A DNA stretch of 55,486 nt from Microbacterium pullorum (lineage in GTDB: Bacteria; Actinomycetota; Actinomycetes; Actinomycetales; Microbacteriaceae): the NCBI RefSeq assembly GCF_014836535.1, contig NZ_JACSQP010000013.1:1-55486 (forward strand), written 5' to 3'. Every line of letters starts with the position of its first letter. Positions within the stretch are counted from its first letter, which is position 1. The position numbers were made by a program, and so were the translations under genes. Positions 42,358-51,442 of the stretch are shown piece after piece. The notes under the pieces are model-generated. The model searched no databases, had not been told where the DNA came from, and saw nothing but the letters and a program-made list of their open reading frames with translations.

Positions 42358-43296
42358 ATGCCGCACATTCCGGCATCCGGCATCCAGCACGTCCTCCGTC
42401 ACGGGCGCTGCGAGGTGGTCGTCGCGAGCGTCGGCGCTTCACTGCGCTCCTTCACCCACGACGGCCGCGACCTCGTCGTGCCGTTCGAAGCCGACGAGGT
42501 ACGCCCCGCCTACCGCGGCGCGACCCTCGTGCCGTGGCCGAACCGCATCGTCGACGGTCGGTACTCCTTCGGCGGCGCCGAGCACCAGCTGCCGCTCACG
42601 GAGCCCGCGCGTCACCATGCGCTCCACGGCCTGGCGGCTTGGCTCGACTACGACGCCGTCGACAAGGGGTCGGACCACGTGACCCTCACCGCGGTGATCG
42701 AGCCGCAGACCGGCTACCCGTGGCGCGTGCGGGTGACGACGTCGTTCGCGCTCGGTGACGACGGCCTCACCCAGACCGTGCGAGCCGAGAACCTGTCTGC
42801 CCACCCGGTGCCGTTCGGCACCGGCCCGCACCCGTATCTCGTGGCGGGGGAGGGCACGGTCGACGACTGGACCCTCGAGCTCCCGGCATCCGAGGTGCTG
42901 CAGGTCACGCCCGACCGGCTCATCCCGACCACGCTCGGCCCGGTGGATGCCGCGTTCGACTTCCGTGTCCCGCGCACGATCGGCGCGACCGAGATCGACC
43001 ACGCGTTCACCGGGCTCGCCCCGCATGCCGGCGGCATCAGCACCGTGCGCGTCACGGCGGAGGGCGGTCACGGCGTCGGCATCGCGTGGGACGCCGCGTG
43101 CCCCTGGGTGCAGGTGCACACCGCCGACCTGCCCGGCGGCGCGGCCCAGGCCGGCCACCGCGCAGGGCTGGCCGTCGAGCCGATGACGTGTGCGCCCGAT
43201 GCGTTCAACGCGCCGCGCTACGACTTCGACCCCGGCCTCATCGTCATCGAGCCGGGGGCCGTCGCCGAGGCGAGCTGGCGCATCTTCGCGATCTGA
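42358..43296 (+). CDS. aldose 1-epimerase (mutarotase)
   Basis: A 312-residue beta-sandwich epimerase of the GalM family, actinobacterial type. The catalytic His pair lies in RHHALHGLAAW and GTGPHPYLV; the Glu base is in GLAVEPMTCAPDAFN. It interconverts anomers of the imported sugar so that the isomerase gets its preferred form. The ATG begins 1 nt after the araA stop. The unit ends at a hairpin before the convergent small gene. Confidence 0.88.
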   Translation: MPHIPASGIQHVLRHGRCEVVVASVGASLRSFTHDGRDLVVPFEADEVRPAYRGATLVPWPNRIVDGRYSFGGAEHQLPLTEPARHHALHGLAAWLDYDAVDKGSDHVTLTAVIEPQTGYPWRVRVTTSFALGDDGLTQTVRAENLSAHPVPFGTGPHPYLVAGEGTVDDWTLELPASEVLQVTPDRLIPTTLGPVDAAFDFRVPRTIGATEIDHAFTGLAPHAGGISTVRVTAEGGHGVGIAWDAACPWVQVHTADLPGGAAQAGHRAGLAVEPMTCAPDAFNAPRYDFDPGLIVIEPGAVAEASWRIFAI

Positions 43297-43326
43297 GTCG
43301 CGCGCGACGGCGGTCACCGCACGAAG

Positions 43327-43358
43327 GAGGGGCCCGGAACCGCAGTTCCGAGCCCCTC
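43327..43358. terminator. bidirectional hairpin between convergent genes
   Basis: GAGGGGC-C-CGGAAC pairs with GTTCCG-A-GCCCCTC (one internal mismatch) around a CGCA loop. It serves the araBA operon on one strand and the small gene at 43370-43570 on the other. Confidence 0.75.
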
Positions 43359-43369
43359 GCTTCGCGGAG

Positions 43370-43570
43370 TCAGCTGTCGTCGCGGAGCTTCTCCTTGACC
43401 TCATTGCGGGTCTGCACGGAGTCGCGGTCCGCCTCGGCCTTCTTCACGTCGGCCTCTGCCTTGTGCTCGTCGACCTTGTCCTTGACCTTGTCGACGGTGT
43501 CCTCGAACGCATCCTTGGCCTTGCGGGCGGCCGTCTCGGCTGCGTCCTTCGCGTCATCGATGAAACCCAT
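43370..43570 (-). CDS. small highly charged helical protein
   Basis: A 66-residue protein made almost entirely of Ala, Lys, Asp, Glu and Val in a helical heptad-like pattern (AKDAAETAARKAKDAFEDT, then VDKVKDKVDEHKAEAD). It starts MGFIDD. The composition recalls CsbD-like or LEA-like stress proteins, but I do not recognise a defined family. Strong ribosome site AAAGGAGCGAATC. It faces the arabinose operon across a shared terminator. Confidence 0.7.
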   Translation of the reverse strand: MGFIDDAKDAAETAARKAKDAFEDTVDKVKDKVDEHKAEADVKKAEADRDSVQTRNEVKEKLRDDS

Positions 43571-43703
43571 GATTCGCTCCTTTCGTGGAGGCGGCCCGCG
43601 TCGATCCGGCCGTCTGGCGTGTCTCGACGCTAACCCCGGGCCCTTCGCCGGTCATGGGGTTGAATCGGGTCTGCCCCGGTGGTATCGGCGCGGCGCGCTG
43701 CGG

Positions 43704-45461
43704 TCAGCGCGGCGCGCCGGGAGCGCCCCCGCCCGGGCCTCCCGCACCCGGTTCGCCCATGCCGGCCGAGCTCTGCTGCCCGGCGACGGCAGTGGCGAGG
43801 GTCGTGCCGTCGGCGACGAGCGAGTAGGTCTCGCCGTTGACGATGCCCGCGGTGGAGAACACCAGGCTCTGCGCCTGCTTGCTCGTCGTCACGGTGCCGA
43901 GCTGTTCGCCCGAGGCTGACACGATGGTGAGGGTGGTGCCGGCGGGGATGCGGCTGTTCACGGTGAACTGCACGCTGGCCTGGGCGGACTCGGCGCTGGG
44001 TGCCTGCACCATGCCTGCGGTGCCGAGCGCATAGAGCGTGCCGCCCGAGATCGTCACCCCGCCGTCGGCGTCGATCGCGCCGTTGCCGTCGTTCGTGGGG
44101 CCCTGCACGGTCACGGTGCCGCCGCTCATCTCGACCGTGCCGTTGGCGTCGAGGCCGTCGCCGCCCGCGTCGACGGTCAGGTCACCGCCGGTGATCACGA
44201 GCGTGAGCGCGGCGGCGCCGGCGTCGGGCTCCGAGACGTTGACGGCGTCGTCGCTCGCGGTCAGCGAGATGGTGCCGCCCTCGATCGTGATCTGCCCGGC
44301 CTCGAGGCCCTCGACCGACGAGGGCACGCTGACCTCGCCATCCGAGACGACCAGCTGCAGCTCGGCGTGGGCGCCGTCGTCACCGCTGGAGAACTCCACG
44401 TCGGCACCGGCGAGGTGCAGGTACGCGTCGGTGTTGACGGCGTCGTCGGCTGCATCGATGAGGGTCGACCCGGCCTCGAGCACCGCGATGGTGCCCGCCA
44501 CGACACCCTTGGCGCCCGATTCGGGGTCGGAGGTCGCCCCGCCACCGGCGGTGATGTCCACGGTGCCGCCGGTCTGCACGACGTCGGTGTACGCATCGAT
44601 GCCGTCGCCGCCGACCGTGAGGGCGAGCGTGCCGTCTTCGATCGCGATGAAGCCGCGGTCGGCATCCTCCTCGTTGTCGGCCTTCAGCCCGTCGCCGCCG
44701 GCATCGACGGCGATGTCGCCGTCGCGGACGATGAGGTAGTCCTTGCCGCGGATGCCGTCGTCGGCCGCGTCGACGTTGATGGTGCCCGACTGGATCACCA
44801 GTCCGTCGCGCGACGCGATGCCGTCGTTGCCGTTGCCGGCGACCGACACGGCGCCGGAACCCGTGATGGTGAGGTCGGCGGCGCTGGCGAGCGCGGCGTT
44901 CGCCTCGACGTCCTCGGGGTAGCTCGCGGCGTCGCTCAGGGTGTTCGACGAGCCGTCGGCCAGCACGACCACGGCTTCGTCGGCGGCGACGATGTCGATC
45001 GCGGCACCGGCGGTGTGGGCGATGTCGACGCCGTCGAGCACGAGGGTCACGGTTCCCTCGCCTGCGCTGTCGACCACGACCTGGCCCTCCAGATCGCCGC
45101 TGAGCACGTAGGTGCCGGCGGCGGAGATCGTGACGGTCGAGCCCGTGATGTCGACGTCTGCCGACTCCGACGACGCGCTCGACCCGTCGAGATCGATCGC
45201 CGTGGCATCCGCTTCCGCCCACTCGACGTCGGTGGCGTCATCGTGCGCCTGCTGGTTGCCGGCGAGCACATCGGCCGCGGTGGAGAAGCCGTCGAGCGTC
45301 GTGTCGACGGTGCGCTCGGACTCGGTGGTCGCGTCGGTGGTCGCGGCGGTGGCTGCGGTCTGCGTGCCGGTCGCGCAGCCGGTGAGGGTGAGTGCGAGGG
45401 CCGCGGGACCCGCCACCAGCCACAGTCGGCGGCGAGAAGAGGGCTCGGGCAGGGGGGTCAT
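43704..45461 (-). CDS. DUF4353 carbohydrate-binding-type beta-solenoid lipoprotein
   Basis: A 585-residue lipoprotein (lipobox LTGC near residue 28) whose body is a parallel beta-helix of repeats such as AGGDGLKADN, VGGDGIDAYTD, AADDAVNTDA and GGDGLDANG, the DUF4353/Cthe_2159 pattern known to bind acidic plant polysaccharides and calcium. The C-terminus ends in a Gly/Pro-rich tail. It is the last gene of an operon with VTC and DUF4956 proteins, a combination seen elsewhere. The start at 45461 overlaps the VTC stop (ATGA). Its role is probably at the outer face of the membrane. Confidence 0.82.
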   Translation of the reverse strand: MTPLPEPSSRRRLWLVAGPAALALTLTGCATGTQTAATAATTDATTESERTVDTTLDGFSTAADVLAGNQQAHDDATDVEWAEADATAIDLDGSSASSESADVDITGSTVTISAAGTYVLSGDLEGQVVVDSAGEGTVTLVLDGVDIAHTAGAAIDIVAADEAVVVLADGSSNTLSDAASYPEDVEANAALASAADLTITGSGAVSVAGNGNDGIASRDGLVIQSGTINVDAADDGIRGKDYLIVRDGDIAVDAGGDGLKADNEEDADRGFIAIEDGTLALTVGGDGIDAYTDVVQTGGTVDITAGGGATSDPESGAKGVVAGTIAVLEAGSTLIDAADDAVNTDAYLHLAGADVEFSSGDDGAHAELQLVVSDGEVSVPSSVEGLEAGQITIEGGTISLTASDDAVNVSEPDAGAAALTLVITGGDLTVDAGGDGLDANGTVEMSGGTVTVQGPTNDGNGAIDADGGVTISGGTLYALGTAGMVQAPSAESAQASVQFTVNSRIPAGTTLTIVSASGEQLGTVTTSKQAQSLVFSTAGIVNGETYSLVADGTTLATAVAGQQSSAGMGEPGAGGPGGGAPGAPR

Positions 45462-46264
45462 GCGTGTCCTTTCGGAGTGGAGAAGTGGCGTTGCAGGGTG
45501 CGGTGCCATTTGTTGCGGGGCAGGCCCGGACGCAGTGCCGCCAGGCCCGTGGCGTACTTCGAGACCGTCGCCGGTCGGTGCCCGCAGCGCCAGAGCGCCC
45601 GGTCGAGCGCTCCGGCGCGGCATCCCGATTTCGTCTCGACGATCACGGCATCGGGGAGCGTGAGCGTGCCGGTGTCGTCGGGGGCGTGCAGGTCGCGCCA
45701 CCGCAGGTCGATATCGATCGTTCCGCGGGAGGCATCGCCGTCGTCGCCCGGCAGCAGCAGCGTCGCCCGGCGGTAGCCGGTGGTGAGCACCGGTTCGAGG
45801 CGCTGTGCGATCGGCTCGGCGTGTGGGATGCCGGCTTCGGCGAGCATGCCCGCGGCATAGCCCACCGCCGCCTCGTCGAGGCCCGCGCGCACTCCGTCGT
45901 CGCCGACGGGGACGCGGTCCTTCACGGTGGCCGAGCGTCCGCCGCGGGTCTTGACCTCGAGGAATGATCCGCCGGAGTCGACGTACGTGCGTGCCCGCAC
46001 CTTGAACCGGCGACGCCTGCCGTGGGCGGCGCCCAGGTAGCTGTCCAGTTCCGGGGTGTCGAAGTAGCGGGATGCGTAGCGCAGCAGTCGCTCGCCGCCG
46101 ACCTCGAGCACCTCGGTGCCGGCCGGCAGCTGTGCGAGCACGGCGGGCAGGTCGCGCCGCGTCAGGAGGTATTTGCGGTCCACGCGCGTCTGCAGTTCTG
46201 CGGCCGCGTTCAGATCCTCCAGGCTCACCGGGTGGAGGTTGTGGAGCGTCGCGAGCGCCGTCAT
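45458..46264 (-). CDS. VTC-domain (polyphosphate polymerase-like) protein
   Basis: A 268-residue protein of the VTC fold, the tunnel-shaped catalytic domain of yeast polyphosphate polymerase. Basic and acidic tunnel motifs are visible: QTRVDRKYLLTRRDL, YFDTPELDSY, RRFKVRARTY, FLEVKTRGGRSATVKDR and IVETKSG. The bacterial homologues are not proven to make polyphosphate. Start and stop overlap both neighbours by ATGA, so a stable complex or fixed stoichiometry with DUF4956 and DUF4353 proteins is likely. Confidence 0.83.
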   Translation of the reverse strand: MTALATLHNLHPVSLEDLNAAAELQTRVDRKYLLTRRDLPAVLAQLPAGTEVLEVGGERLLRYASRYFDTPELDSYLGAAHGRRRRFKVRARTYVDSGGSFLEVKTRGGRSATVKDRVPVGDDGVRAGLDEAAVGYAAGMLAEAGIPHAEPIAQRLEPVLTTGYRRATLLLPGDDGDASRGTIDIDLRWRDLHAPDDTGTLTLPDAVIVETKSGCRAGALDRALWRCGHRPATVSKYATGLAALRPGLPRNKWHRTLQRHFSTPKGHA

Positions 46265-46830
46265 CGCGCCATCACCCCGCGCGGCTCGCGCGGCTGCGCG
46301 AACCGCACATCCACGGTCGTGGTGTCCGAGACGAGGTCGACACACCGGATGGTGATGCCGTGCACGGGGCAGCCGAGCAGCTGCTCGACGGCGGCGGTCG
46401 CGGCACGCTCGTCGGTGTAGGCGCGGTCGAGCACCATCGACTGTTCGCGCGAGCGGCGGAGCATCGCCGGGCTGTCGACCACGGCGAGCACCGCGACGAT
46501 GAGGGTGACCAGGCCCACGCTCAGCCAGCTGAACGTGGTGGACAGTCCGCACACGAGGCCGATCGCGAGGGCGGCGAAGTAGTAGGCGATCTCGCTCTGG
46601 TCGATCTCGCTCGAGCGCAGGCGGATGATCGAGAGCACGCCGAAGAGACCGAGCCCGAGTCCCGCACCGATCGTCGTGGAGCCCAGCACCATCGACACCG
46701 CCACAACGCCGACGTTGATGCCGACGAACGCGATCGCGAGATCCCGGCGCCGGTGACGCGGGAAGTACACCGCGTAGGCGAGCACGAAGATGGCGACGAG
46801 ATCCAGTGCGATGGCAGCGACGATGTCCAT
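46261..46830 (-). CDS. DUF4956 membrane protein
   Basis: A 189-residue protein with about four membrane helices in the first 115 residues and a soluble C-terminal part. The motif GLFGVLSIIRLRSSEIDQSEIAYYFAALAIGL is the DUF4956 hallmark. Its gene leads the operon with the VTC and DUF4353 genes. The ATG at 46830 follows AGGA; the stop overlaps the VTC start. Function unknown. Confidence 0.82.
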   Translation of the reverse strand: MDIVAAIALDLVAIFVLAYAVYFPRHRRRDLAIAFVGINVGVVAVSMVLGSTTIGAGLGLGLFGVLSIIRLRSSEIDQSEIAYYFAALAIGLVCGLSTTFSWLSVGLVTLIVAVLAVVDSPAMLRRSREQSMVLDRAYTDERAATAAVEQLLGCPVHGITIRCVDLVSDTTTVDVRFAQPREPRGVMAR

Positions 46831-47017
46831 GGGTCCTTCCTGTTCGGGATGCCTCCATTCAGCGACGCGCACCTATGCGATCGCTATGACGGGGCTCAGC
46901 CGCCGCTTGGAGTAGGTGTCACGCGGCGCGCGAGGCTCCTGGCATCCCGGTCGCCCGCGGGAATCCCGAATCGATTCCGACGCACCCCTCGGCCTAGGAT
47001 CGTTTCAAGGGGGTGCC

Positions 47018-47608
47018 GTGGCGCAGCGACGAAAAGTCAAGCACGACGACATCGTCGCCGAGGGGCTCTACATCGCATCGGCGGCGACGCGGCTCGCATT
47101 GAAGAACCGCATCCTCGTAGACATCCTCACCGGTGGCGAGGACTACTCCGAGGCCCGGTTCGTCCCCCACGCGCGGGAGACTCTGCTGCACCTGGCGGAC
47201 GAGGCGGAGGCTGACGCCGAGCGCGCCGAGCGCGAGCGCAAGACAGCCAAGGGGCGCCATACCGACTCGGACGGCACCCACGACTACCGCAGTCGCGACG
47301 TGCGCAACCTGCGCAAACGCGCCCGCCAATCACGCCACATCGCCAAGGAGCTGCGGGAGCGAGCCGAGGATCCGCTGGAGCTCGCGAAGCTCGTGGAGGA
47401 CGCCCGTGACGCGGCCTGGTCGGAGGTGGCGAAGAACATCGACCGCACGCTGAGCATCGAAGCCGCCCGCCCCGACCTCGAACCCGACTACGAGCGGATG
47501 CGGCGCGCGCGCATGCAGGCGCTGCGCATGGTCGACATCCCGAAGCTGCGCGCGCACCGCCAGGCCGTCAAGCGCGCCGTCGCCGAACGGGGCGACGCGC
47601 CCGGATGA
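47018..47608 (+). CDS. uncharacterised Arg/Ala-rich helical protein
   Basis: A 196-residue hydrophilic protein starting VAQRRKVKHDDIVAEGLYIASAATRLALKN. Most of it is predicted helix with a charged centre (ADEAEADAERAERERKTAKG). I do not recognise the family. The GTG has AAGGGGG upstream, and TAGGAT at 46995-47000 may be its -10. It precedes tRNA-Arg. Confidence 0.65.
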   Translation: MAQRRKVKHDDIVAEGLYIASAATRLALKNRILVDILTGGEDYSEARFVPHARETLLHLADEAEADAERAERERKTAKGRHTDSDGTHDYRSRDVRNLRKRARQSRHIAKELRERAEDPLELAKLVEDARDAAWSEVAKNIDRTLSIEAARPDLEPDYERMRRARMQALRMVDIPKLRAHRQAVKRAVAERGDAPG

Positions 47609-47690
47609 CCGCCGCCGAGCCGTTCGATTCGCGCCTCGCGCCGACGTCGGGTAGGCTTATCGACGGCCCGCACGACAGTGCACAGGCCAT

Positions 47691-47763
47691 GCGCCCGTAG
47701 CTCAATGGATAGAGCATCTGACTACGGATCAGAAGGTTGGGAGTTCGAGTCTCTTCGGGCGCA
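47691..47763 (+). tRNA. tRNA-Arg (ACG)
   Basis: A 73-nt cloverleaf: acceptor GCGCCCG / CGGGCGC, D arm GCTC...GAGC, anticodon stem TCTGA / TCAGA with loop CTACGGA (anticodon ACG), T arm with TTCGAGT, and discriminator A. No CCA is encoded. A terminator follows. Confidence 0.95.
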
Positions 47764-47782
47764 CACTGTGTTGAGACAGTAA

Positions 47783-47812
47783 CGAAAGGCCCCGGTTCGC
47801 CGGGGCCTTTCG
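47783..47812 (+). terminator. terminator after tRNA-Arg
   Basis: Perfect 13-bp stem (CGAAAGGCCCCGG / CCGGGGCCTTTCG) with a TTCG tetraloop, followed by TGTTT. Confidence 0.9.
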
Positions 47813-47865
47813 TGTTTCCCGGGTGCGGATGCCGCCACGATCGCCGCTCACGTAAGCGTGACCCC

Positions 47866-47894
47866 TTGGCACTCTCGAACGCGAATGCTAATCT
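47866..47894 (+). promoter_or_regulatory. promoter of the hsp20 gene
   Basis: TTGGCA (47866-47871), 17-nt spacer, TAATCT (47889-47894), a good vegetative-type promoter. The HAIR operator begins 8 nt after the -10, so bound repressor would block initiation. Confidence 0.75.
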
Positions 47895-47901
47895 GGACGT
47901 A

Positions 47902-47922
47902 CTTGAGTCGATGCGACTCAAG
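47902..47922. promoter_or_regulatory. HAIR box (HspR operator)
   Basis: CTTGAGT-N7-ACTCAAG is a perfect match to the HspR-associated inverted repeat of actinobacteria. It predicts repression of hsp20 by HspR and release on heat shock. hspR itself is not in the window. Confidence 0.92.
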
Positions 47923-47974
47923 TTTGCAGACCTGATGGATGCCGGAACTCCGGCACCGCTCGAGAGGAGACGAT

Positions 47975-48415
47975 ATGGCGAACTACGACCCGCTCCGTGA
48001 CCTGGAGCGTTTCGCAACGAACCTGATGGACCCGGTGCGCCGCGGACCGCGGCAGATGCCGATGGATCTCTACCGTGAAGGCGATCACTACGTGCTCGCC
48101 GCCGACCTGCCGGGCGTCGACCCGGGCTCGGTCGACATCGACGTCGACGGCCAGCTGCTCACCATCCGCGCCGAGCGCACTCTCAATGTCGGAGAAGGCG
48201 TGAAGTGGATCACCCGTGAGCGTGAGGCCGGCAGCTTCCTGCGCCAGCTGAGCCTCGGCCAGGGCCTGGACACAGAGCACATCGCCGCCAGCTACCGCAA
48301 CGGCGTGCTGAGCGTGCGCATCCCGGTGAGCGAGAAGGCCAAGCCCCGCAAGGTCGAGGTGACCACCGAGGACTCGAACCCGACGCTCTCGGTGAACGAG
48401 TCGTCGCAGGCGTAA
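47975..48415 (+). CDS. Hsp20/alpha-crystallin small heat-shock protein
   Basis: A 146-residue ATP-independent holdase chaperone. The N-terminal arm ANYDPLRDLERFATNLMDP is followed by the alpha-crystallin domain (about 30-125) with YVLAADLPGVDPGSVDIDVDGQLLTIRAER and the C-terminal strand motif NGVLSVRIPV. It binds unfolding proteins in the cytoplasm. The ATG follows GAGAGGAGACGAT. Regulation through the perfect HAIR box upstream is clear. Confidence 0.93.
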   Translation: MANYDPLRDLERFATNLMDPVRRGPRQMPMDLYREGDHYVLAADLPGVDPGSVDIDVDGQLLTIRAERTLNVGEGVKWITREREAGSFLRQLSLGQGLDTEHIAASYRNGVLSVRIPVSEKAKPRKVEVTTEDSNPTLSVNESSQA

Positions 48416-48439
48416 GCGGCGCCACCGCACGAATGCGCC

Positions 48440-48470
48440 GGAGCCCCGGACCACACCGGTCCGGGGCTCC
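48440..48470 (+). terminator. terminator after the hsp20 gene
   Basis: Perfect 13-bp GC stem (GGAGCCCCGGACC / GGTCCGGGGCTCC) with a 5-nt loop, 25 nt after the stop. Confidence 0.8.
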
Positions 48471-48494
48471 GCTGCGCATGACAGACTGCCGCAC

Positions 48495-48857
48495 ATGAAA
48501 CTGCTGCAAATCGCACAGCACGCGGTCGATCTCGACCGGGCCGCAACGTTCTACGCCACGCTGCTCGACGCCGAGCCCGTCGCCCGCTTCGACGACCCTG
48601 AGCTGGTGTTCTTCGACCTCGACGGGGTGCGGCTGCTGCTCGACCGGTCTGCGCCGTCGGCGCTGGTCTACCTCGAAGTCGACAACGTGCACGAGACGCT
48701 CGAGCGGGTGCCGGGCATCGAGGTGGTGACGGCGCCGCACGTGATCTTCCGGCACGACGACGACACCCTCGGGCCGGCTGGGTACGACGAATGGCAGGCG
48801 TTCGTACGCGACTCGGAGGGCAACGCCGTCGGGCTCGTCGCCTTCCAGCGCCCTTGA
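48495..48857 (+). CDS. VOC-superfamily (glyoxalase-like) protein
   Basis: A 120-residue single VOC module pair: MKLLQIAQHAVDLDRAATFYATLLDAEP begins the first half and DEWQAFVRDSEGNAVGLVAFQ ends the second, the usual glyoxalase/bleomycin-resistance layout. The metal ligands are not clear enough to assign an activity. It is a single-gene unit with a preceding terminator. Confidence 0.75.
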   Translation: MKLLQIAQHAVDLDRAATFYATLLDAEPVARFDDPELVFFDLDGVRLLLDRSAPSALVYLEVDNVHETLERVPGIEVVTAPHVIFRHDDDTLGPAGYDEWQAFVRDSEGNAVGLVAFQRP

Positions 48858-48880
48858 CCCCCGTCGCGGCCCCGGCGACG

Positions 48881-48886
48881 TAGGCT
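48881..48886 (+). promoter_or_regulatory. -10 box of a likely leaderless serine deaminase mRNA
   Basis: TAGGCT ends 6 nt before the GTG at 48893, and no ribosome site lies between. This spacing predicts that transcription starts at or next to the start codon. Confidence 0.5.
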
Positions 48887-48892
48887 CGACGG

Positions 48893-50383
48893 GTGAGCGC
48901 ATACGTCTCGGCGTTCGAGCTGTTCTCCATCGGAGTAGGCCCCTCGAGCTCCCACACCGTCGGCCCCATGCGAGCCGGGCGCGATTTCGCGGCGCGCCTG
49001 CGCGAGGCGGGAACCCTGCCGAGCGTCGCGCGGCTCGACTGCGCGCTGTACGGCTCGCTCGGTGCGACCGGCATCGGCCACGGCACGCCCGACGCCGTGG
49101 TCGCGGGCCTGCAGGGGCACACCCCCGAGTCGGTTGATCCCGCGACGGTGCGCCACGCGTGGACCGACTGGCCGGCCGGCAGCGACCTCGTGCTCGACGG
49201 CACGCACCCCGTCGCCTTCGCGAAGGAGCACATCACCTTCGCGCCGCGCACGCGGCTGCCCGGGCACCCCAACGCCATGACACTGACAGCCACGGATGCC
49301 GCCGGTGCCACCGTCGCCGAGGAGACCTACTACTCCGTCGGCGGCGGCTTCATCCGCCGCGAGGGCGAAGCCCCCCAGGTGGCGACCACCCCCTTCCCAC
49401 TGCAGTACGACAGTGCAGACGAACTGATCGCCCTCTGCGACGAACGCGGCATCACCATCGCCGAGGCGGCGCGGCTGAACGAGCAGGCGCTGCGCAGCGA
49501 GGCTGAGGTCGCGGCCGGGCTCGATGCGATCTGGGATGCCATGAGCGCGTGCGTCGAGGCGGGCCTGCACGCCGATGGGGTGCTCCCGGGCATGCTCAAG
49601 GTCAAGCGCCGGGCGGGTCTCATCCGTCAGCAGCTCGAGGCTGTCCAGGCCGAGGGGCATCGCGAACTGCCGGGCGAGTGGCTGGGCGCGTTCGCCCTCG
49701 CCGTCAACGAGGAGAACGCCGCCGGTGGCCGCGTCGTCACCGCGCCGACCAACGGCGCGGCGGGCATCCTCCCGGCCATCGGCATGTTCTGGTGGCGATT
49801 CCTGGCGGACGTCGGCCTCGGCGACGGCAATGCCGTGACGCCCTACGGCGAGCTCGTCGGAAGCGCCCTGCTCGGGTTCCACGCGCCGACGGGCGAGCAC
49901 GCCGACCCGATCGACGAGGCCGCCCGCACCGAGGCGAATCGGCGCCGCGGCATCCGCCGGTTCCTGCTGACGGCGACCGCGCTCGGCTCGCTCTTCAAGG
50001 CGAATGCATCGATCTCGGGAGCCGAAGGCGGATGCCAGGCCGAGGTGGGGTCGGCGTGCGCGATGGCCGCGGCCGGCCTCACCGCCGTCATGGGCGGCAC
50101 GAACCGGCAGATCGAGAACGCCGCCGAGATCGCGATGGAGCACCACCTCGGGCTCACGTGCGATCCGGTGGGCGGGCTCGTGCAGATCCCGTGCATCGAG
50201 CGCAACGCGATCGCCGCCTCCACCGCCGTCACGGCCGCGCGCCTGGCGATGCGCGGCGACGGCTCGCACTACGTCTCGCTCGACACCGTGGTCGAGACGA
50301 TGCGCCAGACCGGTATCGACATGTCGACGAAGTACAAGGAGACGAGCGAGGGCGGGCTCGCCGTCAACGTCATCGAGTGCTGA
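48893..50383 (+). CDS. sdaA: L-serine ammonia-lyase, iron-sulfur type
   Basis: A 496-residue single-chain L-serine dehydratase that turns L-serine into pyruvate and ammonia. Beta domain first ([25 protein letters not shown]), alpha domain after about residue 180 ([44 protein letters not shown]). Cys381, Cys423 and Cys434 have the same spacing (42 and 11) as the Fe-S ligands of E. coli SdaA, so an oxygen-sensitive 4Fe-4S cluster is expected rather than PLP. GTG start, probably leaderless. Confidence 0.93.
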   Translation: MSAYVSAFELFSIGVGPSSSHTVGPMRAGRDFAARLREAGTLPSVARLDCALYGSLGATGIGHGTPDAVVAGLQGHTPESVDPATVRHAWTDWPAGSDLVLDGTHPVAFAKEHITFAPRTRLPGHPNAMTLTATDAAGATVAEETYYSVGGGFIRREGEAPQVATTPFPLQYDSADELIALCDERGITIAEAARLNEQALRSEAEVAAGLDAIWDAMSACVEAGLHADGVLPGMLKVKRRAGLIRQQLEAVQAEGHRELPGEWLGAFALAVNEENAAGGRVVTAPTNGAAGILPAIGMFWWRFLADVGLGDGNAVTPYGELVGSALLGFHAPTGEHADPIDEAARTEANRRRGIRRFLLTATALGSLFKANASISGAEGGCQAEVGSACAMAAAGLTAVMGGTNRQIENAAEIAMEHHLGLTCDPVGGLVQIPCIERNAIAASTAVTAARLAMRGDGSHYVSLDTVVETMRQTGIDMSTKYKETSEGGLAVNVIEC

Positions 50384-50426
50384 CCGCCGTGGCATCCCGC
50401 CGCGCCGCCCGAGAAGAGGAGCACGC

Positions 50427-51428
50427 GTGACCCTGCCCGAACTGACCCGACCCGTATCGCTCACTGCCGGCGACGGCCGTGTGCTCAACCGCGACGCCGT
50501 CGGGTGGGCGCGGCAGCCGCTCGTCGACGCGTCGCGCGTGAGCGAGCACGCGTGGGGGCGCAACAAGCGGTGGGAGTACTGGAACGTCACGACACCGACG
50601 CACATCCTCGCGCTGACGGTGTCGTCGATCGACTACGCCGCCGTGCACGAGGTGTGGGTGCTCGACCGGGCGACCGAGCGCACCTGGCACGCCGAGGCGA
50701 CCGTGCTGCCCGCCCGCGGTGTGGCCCTCGCGCCCCGCCTCGAGCAGGGGTCGTCCCGTGCGCGGGCGAAGGGCCTCGAGATCGACATCGACGAGGTGCC
50801 CGGCGGCACGCGGCTGCGGGCGCGCATCGCCGACGTGTCGTTCGACGTCTCCGCCGATCTCGCGCCCGAGCACGAGCGACTCGCGGTCGTCGTGCCGTTC
50901 ACCGCGCGGCGGTTCCAGTACACGGTGAAGGACGTCGCGCGCCCGGCGCACGGCACTGTGACGGTCGAAGGGGTCACCTCCGACGTGCCGGCGGGGCAGT
51001 CGTGGGCGGTGCTCGACCACGGCCGCGGGCGCTGGCGCTACGACGTGGAGTGGAACTGGGGCGCAGGTTCCGGGATCTCGCACGGCCGCACGATCGGCAT
51101 CCAGGTCGGCGGACGCTGGACCGACGGCACCGGGTCGACCGAGAACGCCATGCTCATCGGCGACCGGCTGCACAAGATCCACGACGAGCTGCGGTGGGAG
51201 TACGACCTCGACCAGTGGCGGCGGCCGTGGCACGTCAGCGGCGGTGGGCTGGATGCCACCTTCGAGCCGTTCTACCTGAAGACCGGACGCACCGACCTCG
51301 CGGTGCTGGCCTCGCGCACCCACCAGTGCTTCGGCCACTGGTCGGGCACCTTCATCGCCGAGGACGGCGAGACGGTCGCGTTCGAGCAGATCCTCGGCTG
51401 GGCCGAAGAGGTGCACAACCGCTGGTGA
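50427..51428 (+). CDS. DUF2804 protein
   Basis: A 333-residue protein with the DUF2804 motifs GWARQPLVDASRV, NKRWEYWNVTTP, YTVKDVARPAHG, AVLDHGRGRWRYDVEWNWG and FGHWSGTF. The family is widespread and uncharacterised; its beta-rich pattern recalls lipocalin- or hydroxyneurosporene-synthase-like folds. The GTG at 50427 has GAGGAG 7 nt upstream. It follows sdaA by 43 nt and may be co-transcribed, but no functional link is evident. Confidence 0.82.
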   Translation: MTLPELTRPVSLTAGDGRVLNRDAVGWARQPLVDASRVSEHAWGRNKRWEYWNVTTPTHILALTVSSIDYAAVHEVWVLDRATERTWHAEATVLPARGVALAPRLEQGSSRARAKGLEIDIDEVPGGTRLRARIADVSFDVSADLAPEHERLAVVVPFTARRFQYTVKDVARPAHGTVTVEGVTSDVPAGQSWAVLDHGRGRWRYDVEWNWGAGSGISHGRTIGIQVGGRWTDGTGSTENAMLIGDRLHKIHDELRWEYDLDQWRRPWHVSGGGLDATFEPFYLKTGRTDLAVLASRTHQCFGHWSGTFIAEDGETVAFEQILGWAEEVHNRW

Positions 51429-51442
51429 GGCGCCGGTGAGGC

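Noticed and set aside
22255..43296. Recently acquired mobile island
   Set aside because: No integrase, transposase, tRNA-end attachment repeat or strong composition break was seen at the borders.
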